The position numbers and the translations under genes are program-made. A DNA stretch of 64,000 nucleotides from contig CAZIWA010000003.1 in the NCBI GenBank assembly GCA_964542875.1, positions 38,311 through 102,310 of the forward strand. Reading direction: 5' to 3'. Below the pieces are notes generated by a model. That model was not told the origin of the DNA and did not search any database. It was given only the letters and a program-made list of their open reading frames with translations. This document shows positions 27,990 to 36,794 of the stretch, piece after piece (the stretch's first letter is position 1; each line of letters starts with the position of its first letter). Source of the stretch: CAZGOM01 sp964542875 (lineage in GTDB: Bacteria > Planctomycetota > Phycisphaerae > Phycisphaerales > Phycisphaeraceae).

Positions 27990-29093
27990 ATGGCCTATCA
28001 AACTGTCTCCGAAGGTTTTCTCTGGCAGCGCCCCAATAAAGACGCCCTTGTGGCGGCGGGCGCACGGTTGGCTGGTTTGCCTTCGGGGAAGATTGTTTGT
28101 TCTTTCATGCAGCAGAGCAAGATCGGGATCAACGATTTTGTGCCGGTGCTTTCAGAGTCCAGCGATAACGGGATGACGTGGTCGGCTCCGAAGGTGATCT
28201 GGCCTCATCTGACGGCGAAGTGGTCGATTTTTGGTTCGGTGAGCACCGGCGGCGACGGGCTGCTTTATTTCGCAGGCAAGCGGATTCCGATCGATGTGCC
28301 TGGCGAAAGCTTCTGGTCCGACGCCAATCATGGCATCAAGGCCAATGAGCTGATCTGGGCGCGCTCCAGCGATGGCGGCAAGACGTGGACTGAGCCGGCG
28401 CTGATTCCCATGGCCATCGCGGGCTCTGCGGAAGCTGCGGGCCCGCTTTGCGTGACCAAAGAGGGGACGTGGTTGTATTGCTATGCGCCGTACAACACGT
28501 TTGACCCGGCTGTGAAGGTGGACCGGAACCAGCTCGCGGTGATGCGCTCGACGGATCAGGGCAAGACGTGGCAGTATCAGCCGCTGATGCGTTACGCGGA
28601 ACCGACATCCAATTCCGCGGAGGCGTGGGTGATTCAACTTTCGGATGGGAAGCTGCTGAGCTCCTGCTGGCACACAGACTGGCAGACCAAGAGCGATTAC
28701 CCCAACCCATACGCCGTCTCCAGCGATCAGGGCAGGACGTGGACACCGGTGCGGCGCGTGGGCACACAGGGACAGACGGTTTCCCTATTGGCCGTTGACG
28801 GCGGCAAGGCTTTGATGGTGTACAACATGCGGCGTTCGGATAAGCCAGGCGTGCGGCTGGCGGAGCTTTCGCCCAAGGGCGACGGGTTTGAAGTAAGCAG
28901 CGACCAGGCGCTTTGGTATGCGCCTCAAGCGACGCAGAACAACTCCAGCGCGGACCATGACAACTGGACGAGCTTTGCGTACGGCGAGCCTTCGATCGTT
29001 CACGCGAAAAACGGCGATCTGCTTGCGGTGATCTGGAGCATCGAGCCCAAAGAGCACGGCGGGATTCGGTTGATCCGGTTGAAGAGGGCTTGA
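27990..29093 (+). CDS. Sialidase-fold (BNR/Asp-box) exo-glycosidase-like protein
   Basis: A protein of 367 residues without a signal peptide. Three clear Asp-boxes (S-x-D-x-G-x-T-W) appear as SSDGGKTW, STDQGKTW and SSDQGRTW, with a variant ESSDNGMTW near the N-terminus, giving the repeating turns of a six-bladed beta-propeller. Such BNR_2 proteins include sialidases and many planctomycete proteins of unproven activity; I see no clear Arg triad. The ATG has AAAGGA 8 nt upstream. The lack of a signal peptide suggests a cytoplasmic protein, perhaps acting on imported sugars, or an unusual export route. A second member of the family lies at 38266-39393. Confidence 0.8.
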   Translation: MAYQTVSEGFLWQRPNKDALVAAGARLAGLPSGKIVCSFMQQSKIGINDFVPVLSESSDNGMTWSAPKVIWPHLTAKWSIFGSVSTGGDGLLYFAGKRIPIDVPGESFWSDANHGIKANELIWARSSDGGKTWTEPALIPMAIAGSAEAAGPLCVTKEGTWLYCYAPYNTFDPAVKVDRNQLAVMRSTDQGKTWQYQPLMRYAEPTSNSAEAWVIQLSDGKLLSSCWHTDWQTKSDYPNPYAVSSDQGRTWTPVRRVGTQGQTVSLLAVDGGKALMVYNMRRSDKPGVRLAELSPKGDGFEVSSDQALWYAPQATQNNSSADHDNWTSFAYGEPSIVHAKNGDLLAVIWSIEPKEHGGIRLIRLKRA

Positions 29094-29199
29094 GGGTTTT
29101 CGAGCAAATGGGGCGGCCAACGGATTCCGGGACAGGTTCAGAAACCAGTTCCAGGCATCCATCAAGTTATGGCGAGGAATGAGTATTTCTCGTGAAGCA

Positions 29200-29256
29200 G
29201 AGCGCCGGTTTGGTGGTGTTGCTTTGTTGGTGATTCAATTGTCAGTGGGTGTGGGG
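29200..29256. repeat. Direct repeat, copy 1 (57 bp)
   Basis: It shares about 90% of bases with 29328-29384, including an identical run from TTGGTGATTCAATTGTCAG onward to GTGTGGGG. It lies in a convergent intergenic gap and looks like a local duplication. Confidence 0.75.
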
Positions 29257-29327
29257 CCTATTGCAGGGACCGCAATAGAACGTAGAGCAGGAGAGCGTGA
29301 TCAGGATTGAAGACGGAGTGGGAGGAA

Positions 29328-29384
29328 GAGCACCGGTTTGAGGGTGTTGCTGTGTTGGTGATTCAATTGTCAGTGGGTGTGGGG
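29328..29384. repeat. Direct repeat, copy 2 (57 bp)
   Basis: Partner of 29200-29256, with a period of 128 bp. No terminal inverted repeats are seen, so it is not an obvious mobile element. Confidence 0.75.
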
Positions 29385-29432
29385 TGCGGCGTGGTGGGCC
29401 TCGAGGACTCGGCGCCACCCTACGGGAGCGGA

Positions 29433-31049
29433 TTATTTTTTCTGGCCGCGGACGAATTTGCGAAATTGTTTGAGGCGGCGGTTAAGGTCTGCCCGCTGGG
29501 TGAGCTTGCGGAAGTCGGTCATCTGGGTGGCGGCACGCATGGGGGCCATGACGACTTCGAGCGTGTTGGAGTAGAGGTTGCCGGAGATGTAACGGAAGGC
29601 GTCGCGCGTGGGTGCGGCCTTGGGCTCTTCGAGGTTGATGATCGCGGCGAGCGAGGCGTAGCGCAGGCCCGTTGAAATGAGAATCAGCGTGGCGTGGTAG
29701 GTGAATTTGATCTGGGTGCCGGGGACCGTCCAGGTGATGTCGTGGCAGAGCTTGGCGATGGCGGCAGCCAGAAGGCCCGCGGTGAGCCCGCCCAGGGCAA
29801 CGGATGCGGAATTGACGGCGACATATGCCGCACCGCTTTGCTTGCCGGAATTGGCGTTGGACATATTCAGCAGCAGATTGAAGTTTGAAATCTCCACCCC
29901 TGGCCAGAAGAAGCACGCAATCATCGCAAAAACAAACCCGGCGATGGAGACGGAACTGATCGATGACGTCACCCACGCCAGGTGCCACTCCGGCGTGATG
30001 GTGGGGAAAGGAACATCGACGGGCCAGATGCCGTGGCCGACGATGACCCAGGGAAGCGCGCCGGAAGCCACGACAAACCCGGCGACGATGAGCACGGGCT
30101 TTTTGCCAACCCGGTCGATCGCCTTACCCCAGAAGGCGTAACCCAGAGCCATGATCACCAGGGGGCAGGCGACCAGCATGGTGTTGGCCTGCATGTCGGT
30201 GACTTTCAACTCCTTCAGAAGGTAAAGCCAGATGTACTGTCCGACCATGCCGATGCCGAAGTTAAAGAGAAAGCTGAAGGTGACCAGGCGACGGAAGTTT
30301 TTGTTCTTGAGGGATTCTTTGATGGTCCGTACGACCCCGTCGGGGATTTGGGCTTTTTCGGATTGCTTGTCGGGCACGCTCTTGAACAAGAGAGGGTCGA
30401 GCATGCCCATGAGGCCGGCGATGCCGATGATGGCGCTGGTGGCTTTGAGGATGAGTTCACTGTCGCCGGATTTATTGATGTAGGTGAGGATGTAGCCGAT
30501 CAGGAGGGTGGCGATGAGCCCGATGATGATGCCGATGCGGCTGCGTGTGGCGAAGTACCGGCCTCGGACTTTGTGGGGGATGACGTCCGCCATCCAGCTC
30601 ATCCAGGCGGGGGAGCCCATGTGGTTAAGCGCCCAGGCCAGGAAGATACAGGTGGCCATGAGGATCCACCAGATATCGGGGTGGTTTGGCAGCACCCAGG
30701 GGATGGCAGCGGCGACGCACCACATGAACCTGGCGCTGGTGACGGTCCAGAGGAAAAATGTCTTACGGCCTACGCCGGGCCGCTGGGCATAAAGGCCGAC
30801 CATCTGGGCCAACGCAGCGACAAAGGGGATGGCGGAAAGGATGCCAAACCCCCACTCGGGGGTGTGGAGTTCAGTGGCATAGCGGGTGAGGGCGGCGCCG
30901 GAAACAGTCCACAACCAGAAAGCGCCAAACACCCAGGTTAAGGAGATGGTTGCCAGGTGCGGACGCACATCGATCTTGGGGATCGGGGGAGCCGGTTGAG
31001 GCTCGGGTTGGCTTGGAGAAGAGTCCATGACGCCTAAAAAGGTGCTCAT
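29433..31049 (-). CDS. Major facilitator superfamily transporter
   Basis: An inner-membrane permease of 538 residues with about 12 hydrophobic segments. After a Pro-rich cytoplasmic N-terminus the first helix begins near residue 33, and the loop after helix 6 carries charged SVPDKQSEKAQIPDG. AFWGKAIDRVGKKPVL resembles the conserved MFS cytoplasmic loop motif. The start is uncertain: ATG at 31049 or 31028; neither has a strong ribosome-binding site. The substrate is unknown; sugar or sugar-derivative uptake would fit the neighbouring sialidase-fold gene but is inference. The C-terminus ends in basic residues. Confidence 0.82.
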   Translation of the reverse strand: MSTFLGVMDSSPSQPEPQPAPPIPKIDVRPHLATISLTWVFGAFWLWTVSGAALTRYATELHTPEWGFGILSAIPFVAALAQMVGLYAQRPGVGRKTFFLWTVTSARFMWCVAAAIPWVLPNHPDIWWILMATCIFLAWALNHMGSPAWMSWMADVIPHKVRGRYFATRSRIGIIIGLIATLLIGYILTYINKSGDSELILKATSAIIGIAGLMGMLDPLLFKSVPDKQSEKAQIPDGVVRTIKESLKNKNFRRLVTFSFLFNFGIGMVGQYIWLYLLKELKVTDMQANTMLVACPLVIMALGYAFWGKAIDRVGKKPVLIVAGFVVASGALPWVIVGHGIWPVDVPFPTITPEWHLAWVTSSISSVSIAGFVFAMIACFFWPGVEISNFNLLLNMSNANSGKQSGAAYVAVNSASVALGGLTAGLLAAAIAKLCHDITWTVPGTQIKFTYHATLILISTGLRYASLAAIINLEEPKAAPTRDAFRYISGNLYSNTLEVVMAPMRAATQMTDFRKLTQRADLNRRLKQFRKFVRGQKK

Positions 31050-31116
31050 CGAGAGATTGAGAAGGCGCGGATTCTATCAGAGCCGGGGTGTTGACGGGTT
31101 TTGGCTTGAGCTGGGT

Positions 31117-31848
31117 TTATCCGTGCCCGCCAAGATAGGCTTCCTGGATTTTTTTATCGTTAGCCAAATCCTTTGCCGGGCCGTGCATTGCGACACGGCC
31201 CACTTCCAGCACGTAGGCGACATCGGCGGCGGCGAGGGCCATGTGAACATTCTGCTCCACCAGCAGGATGGTGACGCCCTTGTCACGGATCTTTTTGATG
31301 ATGGAGAAGATGAGTTGAACGATCTGAGGAGCCAAGCCAAGAGAAGGCTCGTCGAGGAGGAGAAGCTTTGGCCGGGAGAGGAGGGCGCGGGCGATGGCGA
31401 GCATTTGCTGTTCGCCGCCGGAGAGAGTGCCCGCGGGCTGGGCGAGGCGTTCACGCAGGCGGGGAAAGAGGGTGAGGACTTCCTCGGTGTCTTTTTTGAT
31501 GCCGTCTTTGTCGGACCGGGTGTAAGAGCCGATGGCGAGGTTTTCGGCAACGGTGAAGGTGGGGAAGACGCCGCGGCCTTCGGGAACGTGGGCGATGCCC
31601 ATCTGGACCAGCTTGTGCGGGGCAACCTTGTGGATCGGGCTGCCGGCGCAGAGCACGCTGCCGCGGGCGGGCCTCAAGAGGCCGGAGATGGTGCGCAGGG
31701 TGGTGGATTTGCCTGCGCCGTTTGCACCCAGGATGGTGACGATCTGGCCGGGCTCAACGGTGAGGGAGACGCCGTGGAGGGCCTTGATAGCGCCGTAGCG
31801 CACTTCGACATCGATCAATTGGATGATGGGGGGCAGCTTGGAGCTCAT
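31117..31848 (-). CDS. livF: Branched-chain amino acid ABC transporter, ATP-binding protein LivF
   Basis: A protein of 243 residues. Walker A is GANGAGKST (about 38-46), the signature LSGGEQQMLAIARAL and Walker B LLLLDEPSLGLAP, the last typical of LivF. It is the peripheral ATPase that powers import of Leu/Ile/Val or related compounds. Its ATG overlaps the stop of livG by 4 nt (ATGA), so the two are translationally coupled. It is the last gene of the liv operon. Confidence 0.93.
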   Translation of the reverse strand: MSSKLPPIIQLIDVEVRYGAIKALHGVSLTVEPGQIVTILGANGAGKSTTLRTISGLLRPARGSVLCAGSPIHKVAPHKLVQMGIAHVPEGRGVFPTFTVAENLAIGSYTRSDKDGIKKDTEEVLTLFPRLRERLAQPAGTLSGGEQQMLAIARALLSRPKLLLLDEPSLGLAPQIVQLIFSIIKKIRDKGVTILLVEQNVHMALAAADVAYVLEVGRVAMHGPAKDLANDKKIQEAYLGGHG

Positions 31849-32642
31849 GCGCCCTCCGGGGTTGCGGTGGTGGCTTCGGTGCCGAGGTAGGCGGCGATGA
31901 CTTTCGGGTCGGATTGGACTTCTTTGGGCGTGCCGGAGGCGATGACGCGGCCATAATCCAGCACGGTGATTTTTTCGCAGAGGTTCATCATCATGCCCAC
32001 GTCGTGGTCGATGATGAGGATGGCGACGCCAAAGCGCTGGCGGATGGATTGGATCATGCGGGCCAGGTCGGCTTTTTCGCCGGTGTTCATGCCGGCGCCG
32101 GGTTCGTCCAGAAGAAGAAGTTTGGGGCTGGTGGCAAGCGCGCGGGCGATTTCCAGCCGGCGTTGTTCGCCGTAGCTGAGGCCGGAGGCTTGCTGGTTTG
32201 CGCGTTTCTGAAGCCCGAAAATTTCCAGGAGCATGAGGGCGTGCTCGGTGATCGCTGCTTCTTCGCCTCGCTGCCAGGGGAGGCGCAAGAGGGTGGAGAA
32301 AAGCCCATGCCGGGCGCGGAGGTGGCAGCCGACACGGACGTTATCAATGACGGAAAGCTCGGAGAAGAGGCGGATGTTTTGGAAGGTGCGGGCGATACCG
32401 GCATAGGCGATTTTGTGGGGTTTGAGGCCGAAGATGTTTTTGCCTAAAAGGAGGCCGGAGCCTTTGTCAGGCTTATAGACGCCGGAGATGAGGTTGAAGA
32501 CGCTGGTTTTGCCTGCGCCGTTTGGGCCGATGAGGCCCTGGACATCACCGGCGTGGATGGTGATGGCGAAGTCTTGAACGGCTTTGAGGCCGCCGAAGGA
32601 GAGGGAGAGATCGTGGACTTCGAGGATGGGGGCGGAGGTCAT
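31845..32642 (-). CDS. livG: Branched-chain amino acid ABC transporter, ATP-binding protein LivG
   Basis: A protein of 265 residues from the ATG at 32642, which has a perfect GGAGG 4 nt upstream. The frame is open for another 103 codons upstream, but that part crosses dispersed intergenic repeats and is not family-like. Walker A is GPNGAGKTS, the signature LSYGEQRRLEIARAL (a Tyr variant common in LivG) and Walker B LLLLDEPGAGMN. It pairs with LivF as a heterodimeric ATPase. It is separated from livM by a 337-nt gap, unusual inside an otherwise tight operon. Confidence 0.93.
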   Translation of the reverse strand: MTSAPILEVHDLSLSFGGLKAVQDFAITIHAGDVQGLIGPNGAGKTSVFNLISGVYKPDKGSGLLLGKNIFGLKPHKIAYAGIARTFQNIRLFSELSVIDNVRVGCHLRARHGLFSTLLRLPWQRGEEAAITEHALMLLEIFGLQKRANQQASGLSYGEQRRLEIARALATSPKLLLLDEPGAGMNTGEKADLARMIQSIRQRFGVAILIIDHDVGMMMNLCEKITVLDYGRVIASGTPKEVQSDPKVIAAYLGTEATTATPEGA

Positions 32643-32658
32643 GGGGCCTCCTGGGTGG

Positions 32659-32712
32659 TGGTGGCGGATGAGCAGAGGGAAGACACAGCACTGCTTCGAG
32701 TTGCAGAGGAGG
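32659..32712 (-). repeat. Post-stop repeat family, truncated copy
   Basis: It shares GACACAGCACTGCTTCG with the other copies, but the CCGG-containing half is degenerate. It is not next to a stop codon. Confidence 0.55.
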
Positions 32713-32828
32713 ATTGAGAATCGGGGGGCCAACGGGAAGGGGGACAGGTCCCTTGAAGAAGGGGACCAGTCCCCGAAGAGTGGGTTGGTAGTTGGCGTTG
32801 GGGTGTTTTTTGTGGGGTTGGTGGGAGG

Positions 32829-32868
32829 TCGGGCTGCGCCCGAATACCCTCGCTTGCGCGTCGGGCTA
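32829..32868 (-). repeat. GCGCAAGCGAGGG-type intergenic repeat
   Basis: On the minus strand it reads AGCCCGACGCGCAAGCGAGG and ends in TCGGGC, giving a GCCCGA/TCGGGC stem. I recall closely similar short repeats scattered in planctomycete genomes; that is memory, not a search. Confidence 0.5.
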
Positions 32869-32898
32869 ACGGTTTTTGGGTGTGAGGTGGGTTGGCGG

Positions 32899-32963
32899 TT
32901 TTTTGTTGGCGTGTGGAAGACACAGCACTGCTTCGGGCCTTGCTGTGCCACCCGGAGTTGGGG
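32899..32963 (-). repeat. Post-stop repeat family, full copy after livM
   Basis: On the minus strand it begins 16 nt after the livM stop with CCGGGTGGCACAGCA, then a TGCTGTG arm that pairs with CACAGCA, then CCAACAAAAAA. It is the clearest copy of the family. Confidence 0.75.
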
Positions 32964-32979
32964 GTTGGGGGGGCTTGGT

Positions 32980-34533
32980 TCACCTTACGCCTCCGGCGGG
33001 CCTGCCGCGGGCGGGGGAGCGGGTGTCGACGGCGAAGTGGAGCAGGCTGCTGCCGACGATGGCGAAGAAGATGACGTCTACCCAGCGGCCTTTGCCGGCG
33101 AGGTCTGCGGCGTAGACAAAGGTGGGGATGCTCAGGAGGTAAAGGGGGATCCAGAGCCATTTGAAGATGAGGGTTTTGATGGGCCGATGGTCAACCGAGG
33201 GCGGCGGAGCGTCAGGATCGGCGGGCGGAGCCATGCGGGTCATGCGGCGCTGGGCGTAGGCGAAGTGAGCGGCGATAAAACCGGTGAAGATGATGGTGCT
33301 GGTGAGCGTCCAGCCGTTGCCGATGAGCCAGTAGACGCCACGAAAGAGCAGATACCCCCCGACGAAGCAGCTGAGGCCTTTGTAGAGCCAGCCGAGCTTG
33401 ACTTCCCATAGCTCGCGCACGCCCAGAAGACCTTTGGGGCGCAGGAGCATGATGAGGATGAGGGCTGCGGCGTAGGCCAGGAGGGAATATTGCTGGAAGT
33501 CGCGAAAGCGTTCGGGAAGGATGGTGAGGATGATCGCGGCGATGATGGTGCCGGAGATGGACCCGGTGCCGCCCAGCACGACGAGGATGACGATTTCGAT
33601 GGATTTGCCGAAGCCAAGTTCGCCGGGAGAGAGGGTATTGCCGAGGTTGTGGGCGAAGAGTCCGCCTGCGATGCCGGCGAAGAATGCGGCGACGACGAAG
33701 GCGCGGACCTTGTAGCGCGTGACGGGGACGCCCATGGCCTCGGCGGCGATTTCGTTTTCGCGGATGGCCAGGAAGGCGCGTCCCTGGGAAGAGAATTTGA
33801 GCCGGTAGGCGACGACGACGGTGATGGCGACGAAGAGCCAGATCCAGAAGATGCGGGTGAAGGAAGGGGGGCCGAAAAAGCCGAGGGAGCCGCCCATGTA
33901 TCCGGGGAGCTTCCACCAGGGGACTTTGTCGATTTCCTCCTTGGTGGAGAGGACGGGCTCGGAAAGCTGGATGATGCCGGAGACGATTTCGCCGAAGCCG
34001 AGAGTGACGATGGCGAGGTAATCGCCTCGGAGTCGGAGTGAGGGGAGGCCGACGGCGTAGCCGGCGATGGCGGCGACGAGCCCGCCGACGAGGAGGGCGG
34101 GGATGAAGAGGAGGTGTCCCTGGGTGAAGGTGGAGGTGAGGTCGGTTTTATAGACGTCCCCCCAGATGTAGAACGAGCCGTAATAGGTGATGGTGCCTGC
34201 TGCATATCCGCCTAAGGCCATGAAACCGGCGTGTCCGAGGGCGAACTGGCCGGTGAAGCCGTTGACGATGTTGAGCGAGACGCCGAGGATGACTGCGATG
34301 CCGATGCCGGCGAGGACCTGCCGGTAATACGCGGCGCGGCCGGCGAGCTCCGCGATGGGGGCGTAGTTGACGCCGTGGGCGTCAAGCCAGTTAAGCCCAT
34401 AGTGGAGGAAGAGGGCCAGCAGGATGCCGACGACGGGGGCGATGAGCGATTTGGCGGTGCTGATCAGCCAGCCCGGAGCAAGGGCTTTGGCCCTGGCATG
34501 GAGGTGGTTGAGTTCTGCGCCGGGGGTGGACAT
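32980..34533 (-). CDS. livM: Branched-chain amino acid ABC transporter permease LivM, with C-terminal membrane extension
   Basis: A protein of 517 residues. The LivM core has NGFTGQFALGHAGFMALGGY (about 90-109) and the EAA-like coupling region GVPVTRYKVRAFVVAAFFAG (about 268-287), and the usual family end LRPKGLLG is reached near residue 365. A further ~145 residues follow with about three or four hydrophobic segments separated by a Pro-rich loop (APPADPDAPPPSVDHRP). Typical LivM proteins stop near residue 350-420, so the tail is an unusual appended membrane domain. Only 3 nt separate its start from the livH stop, which supports an operon. Confidence 0.9.
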   Translation of the reverse strand: MSTPGAELNHLHARAKALAPGWLISTAKSLIAPVVGILLALFLHYGLNWLDAHGVNYAPIAELAGRAAYYRQVLAGIGIAVILGVSLNIVNGFTGQFALGHAGFMALGGYAAGTITYYGSFYIWGDVYKTDLTSTFTQGHLLFIPALLVGGLVAAIAGYAVGLPSLRLRGDYLAIVTLGFGEIVSGIIQLSEPVLSTKEEIDKVPWWKLPGYMGGSLGFFGPPSFTRIFWIWLFVAITVVVAYRLKFSSQGRAFLAIRENEIAAEAMGVPVTRYKVRAFVVAAFFAGIAGGLFAHNLGNTLSPGELGFGKSIEIVILVVLGGTGSISGTIIAAIILTILPERFRDFQQYSLLAYAAALILIMLLRPKGLLGVRELWEVKLGWLYKGLSCFVGGYLLFRGVYWLIGNGWTLTSTIIFTGFIAAHFAYAQRRMTRMAPPADPDAPPPSVDHRPIKTLIFKWLWIPLYLLSIPTFVYAADLAGKGRWVDVIFFAIVGSSLLHFAVDTRSPARGRPAGGVR

Positions 34534-34536
34534 GTC

Positions 34537-35457
34537 TTAGACCTTCTCCACGACGGGTTTGTTGAAGAGGCCAGACGGGCGCACCAGCAGGACGATGATG
34601 AGTACTCCAAAGACGTAGACGTCGCGGAGCTGCGGAGTGAGGTAGCCTGCTCCAAAGAGCTCAAGCATGGCGATGAGGAGCCCGCCGACCATGGCGCCGC
34701 GGATGTTGCCGATGCCGCCGATGACTGCGGCGACGAAGGCCTTGAGGCCAAGGAGCGTCCAGGTGGGGTGGGCGGGCTGGTTGATGCTGAGGGTACGCAT
34801 CACGTAGAGCTGGCCGGCCATGGCGGCCAGGCCGGAACCGAGGATGAAGGTGACGGCGATGACCCGGTTGGAAGCGACGCCCATGAGGGAGGCGGTTTTG
34901 GTGTCGTGAGCGACGGCGCGCATGGCGAGGCCGGTTTTGGTTTTATGGACAAAGCGGTCGACCAGGAACATCGCCGTAAATGAGCCGACGATGACGATGA
35001 CATCGATGAGCCGGAGGCTGACTTCACCGACGGTGAAGAGCTTCATGTCCGGGATGAGCCGGGGGATGCTGGTGGGTTCGGTGCCGAAAAGGAATTTGAA
35101 CTGGCTGAGGCGTTCGAGAAAGATCGAGATGCCGATGGCGGTGATGAGGGCGTTAAGCCGGGGCGCATTGCGCAGGGGGCGGTAGCAGAGAAATTCGATG
35201 AGGAGGCCGAGGGTGATGCAGACCATGACGCTCACAAGCATCATCATGCAGGCGGCGAAGATGGGGGAGTGGGGCTGCGTCCAGCCGGTTTTGTTGAGGA
35301 AGAAAAGCCCGGTCCACGCGCCGATCATGACGATGCTGGCGTGGGAGAAATTGATGAACTGGAGGACGCCGTAGACCATCGTGTAGCCAAGGGCGATGAG
35401 CCCGTAGAGGCTGCCCACGGCGAGTGCGTCGATGAGGATCTGGAGGAATTTATCCAT
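34537..35457 (-). CDS. livH: Branched-chain amino acid ABC transporter permease LivH
   Basis: A protein of 306 residues, the usual size. The N-terminus DALAVGSLYGLIALGYTMVY followed by GVLQFINFSHAS is highly characteristic of LivH. It is an inner-membrane permease with about eight hydrophobic segments that forms the channel with LivM. Its start overlaps the end of the upstream binding-protein gene by 8 nt, and livM follows after 3 nt, giving tight translational coupling. Confidence 0.93.
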   Translation of the reverse strand: MDKFLQILIDALAVGSLYGLIALGYTMVYGVLQFINFSHASIVMIGAWTGLFFLNKTGWTQPHSPIFAACMMMLVSVMVCITLGLLIEFLCYRPLRNAPRLNALITAIGISIFLERLSQFKFLFGTEPTSIPRLIPDMKLFTVGEVSLRLIDVIVIVGSFTAMFLVDRFVHKTKTGLAMRAVAHDTKTASLMGVASNRVIAVTFILGSGLAAMAGQLYVMRTLSINQPAHPTWTLLGLKAFVAAVIGGIGNIRGAMVGGLLIAMLELFGAGYLTPQLRDVYVFGVLIIVLLVRPSGLFNKPVVEKV

Positions 35458-36685
35458 TGCTTCCTGGGGCGCCGCCGGGGTATTGGGCTGTTTTTCGCCA
35501 CTTACCGTCGATGAGTTTCATGACCAGGCCGGGCTTGTCTACGGTTCGGCCCGGCCCCATGGAAAAAGTGCCGGTGGCACTGGGGAAGTTTTTGGTTTCG
35601 GCAATGGCTTTAGCGACCGCAGTGCCCTGGGTGGTGCCGGTGCGCCGGATGGCGTCCAGCAGCACGCGGGCGGCGTCCAGGCCTTGCACGGAGGATGCGC
35701 AGGGTGGCTCGCCGGTCTGAGTCTGAAAGTTTTTGGCGAAGGCCTGGCCTTCAGGGGTGGTGTCGCCATCGGCGAAGAAGCTGGTGGCGTACCAGCCTTC
35801 GGCGGCGCCGCGGGCGACCTGGCCAAAGTCAGGGGAATCCAGACCGTCCCCGCCGAGCGTGGGGAGAATGAGTTCCTGCTGCTTCATCTGCTGGGCGATG
35901 AGGGCGGCGTCCTGGCTGTAGGCGCAGATGTAAAGGATGTCGGGCTTGGCGCGGCGGATGTTGATGATCTGGGGGCCAAACTCGGCATCGCCCGTGGTGT
36001 AGCTTTGCTCGACGGCGATTTTGCCGCCAAGGTCGGCATAGGCTTTTTTGAAGGCGTCGCGGAGGCCGACGCAGTAGGTCTGCTTCTGGTCGTAGAGGAT
36101 GGCTGCGGTTTTGGCTTTGAGCTCTTCAAAAGCGAAACGCGCGCCGATGGCGCCCTGGAAGGTGTCCACGAAAGCGACGGTGTAGACCATGTCCCCGATC
36201 TGGCTCACCTTGGGGTTGGTGGAGGTTGGGGAGATCATGGGGATTTTGTATTGCTGGGCGATCTGTCCGCCCACGATGGAGAGGGAGCTGGAGCATTCAC
36301 CCAGCAGGCCGACGACTTTGTCGCTGGTGACGAGCCGGATGACGCCCGAGCCGGTGAGGTCCTGCTTGCCGCGGGTGTCCGTAACGATGAGCTCCACGGG
36401 GCGGCCCAGGAGGCCGCCCTGGGCATTGGCTTCGCTAATGGCCAGATCAAAGCCGAGCTTGAGCTGACGGGCCTGCTCCGACTGCGAGCCGGTGATGCTG
36501 AGGAATGCGCCGATCCTGATGGGCTCAGCGGGTTGTGTGGCGGGTGCGGTCGGGGTGGCGGAGGGCTTGGGTTTTTCCTCGGACTTTTGATCACAGCCGA
36601 CGAGGGTGCCCGCGGCAACAACGCCAAACCCGACGAGGAAGCCTCGTCGGGAAAGGTTTGAAGATGGGTTGTTGGTTGAGGTCAT
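35450..36685 (-). CDS. livK: Branched-chain amino acid-type substrate-binding lipoprotein (Tat-type leader)
   Basis: A periplasmic-binding protein of 411 residues, type I fold. The leader has a twin-arginine motif (LSRRGFLVGF) and a lipobox LVGC (Cys31), so it may be exported folded by Tat and lipidated. IRIGAFLSITGSQS opens the mature domain after a Pro/Thr-rich linker (residues ~32-54). PMISPTSTNPKVSQIG and LYICAYSQDAALIAQQMKQ are typical of LivJ/LivK ligand-binding lobes. It delivers substrate to LivHM. It is followed by livH with an 8-nt overlap and preceded 109 nt away by a second, divergent binding-protein gene. Confidence 0.9.
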   Translation of the reverse strand: MTSTNNPSSNLSRRGFLVGFGVVAAGTLVGCDQKSEEKPKPSATPTAPATQPAEPIRIGAFLSITGSQSEQARQLKLGFDLAISEANAQGGLLGRPVELIVTDTRGKQDLTGSGVIRLVTSDKVVGLLGECSSSLSIVGGQIAQQYKIPMISPTSTNPKVSQIGDMVYTVAFVDTFQGAIGARFAFEELKAKTAAILYDQKQTYCVGLRDAFKKAYADLGGKIAVEQSYTTGDAEFGPQIINIRRAKPDILYICAYSQDAALIAQQMKQQELILPTLGGDGLDSPDFGQVARGAAEGWYATSFFADGDTTPEGQAFAKNFQTQTGEPPCASSVQGLDAARVLLDAIRRTGTTQGTAVAKAIAETKNFPSATGTFSMGPGRTVDKPGLVMKLIDGKWRKTAQYPGGAPGSNG

Positions 36686-36743
36686 GCGTGGGCGGCCCTC
36701 ATCCTGGGCGGAGAAAATCGGAAGATCAATGCCATGCCCCGGC

Positions 36744-36781
36744 GGCCCTCACCCCGGCCCTCTCCCAAAGGGAGAAGGGCA
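36744..36781. repeat. CTCTCCC/GGGAGA hairpin repeat, copy 1
   Basis: CCCTCACCCC is followed by CTCTCCC-aaa-GGGAGA, a small hairpin of a type common in many bacterial genomes. It begins 13 nt after the stop of the second binding-protein gene (minus strand). Confidence 0.6.
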
Positions 36782-36794
36782 AGGAGGCTGCGGA

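Larger units (their letters stand above)
29094..29432. other. Gene-free stretch containing an imperfect direct repeat
   Basis: This 339-nt gap between convergent genes has no convincing coding frame. It holds two copies of a 57-bp repeat 128 bp apart, annotated separately. Confidence 0.7.
32643..32979. other. Repeat-filled intercistronic gap between livM and livG
   Basis: This 337-nt stretch holds a truncated and a full copy of the post-stop repeat family, a CGCAAGCGAGGG-type repeat and a small palindrome (GGGGAC-CA-GTCCCC near 32761-32774). No coding frame is convincing. It probably arose by repeat insertion. Confidence 0.7.

Noticed and set aside
29094..29432. Direct repeats as ends of an insertion sequence
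   Set aside because: No transposase, terminal inverted repeats or target-site duplication is visible.
32643..32951. N-terminal extension of LivG
   Set aside because: The extra 103 codons run through dispersed repeats, and a perfect GGAGG precedes the internal ATG at 32642.
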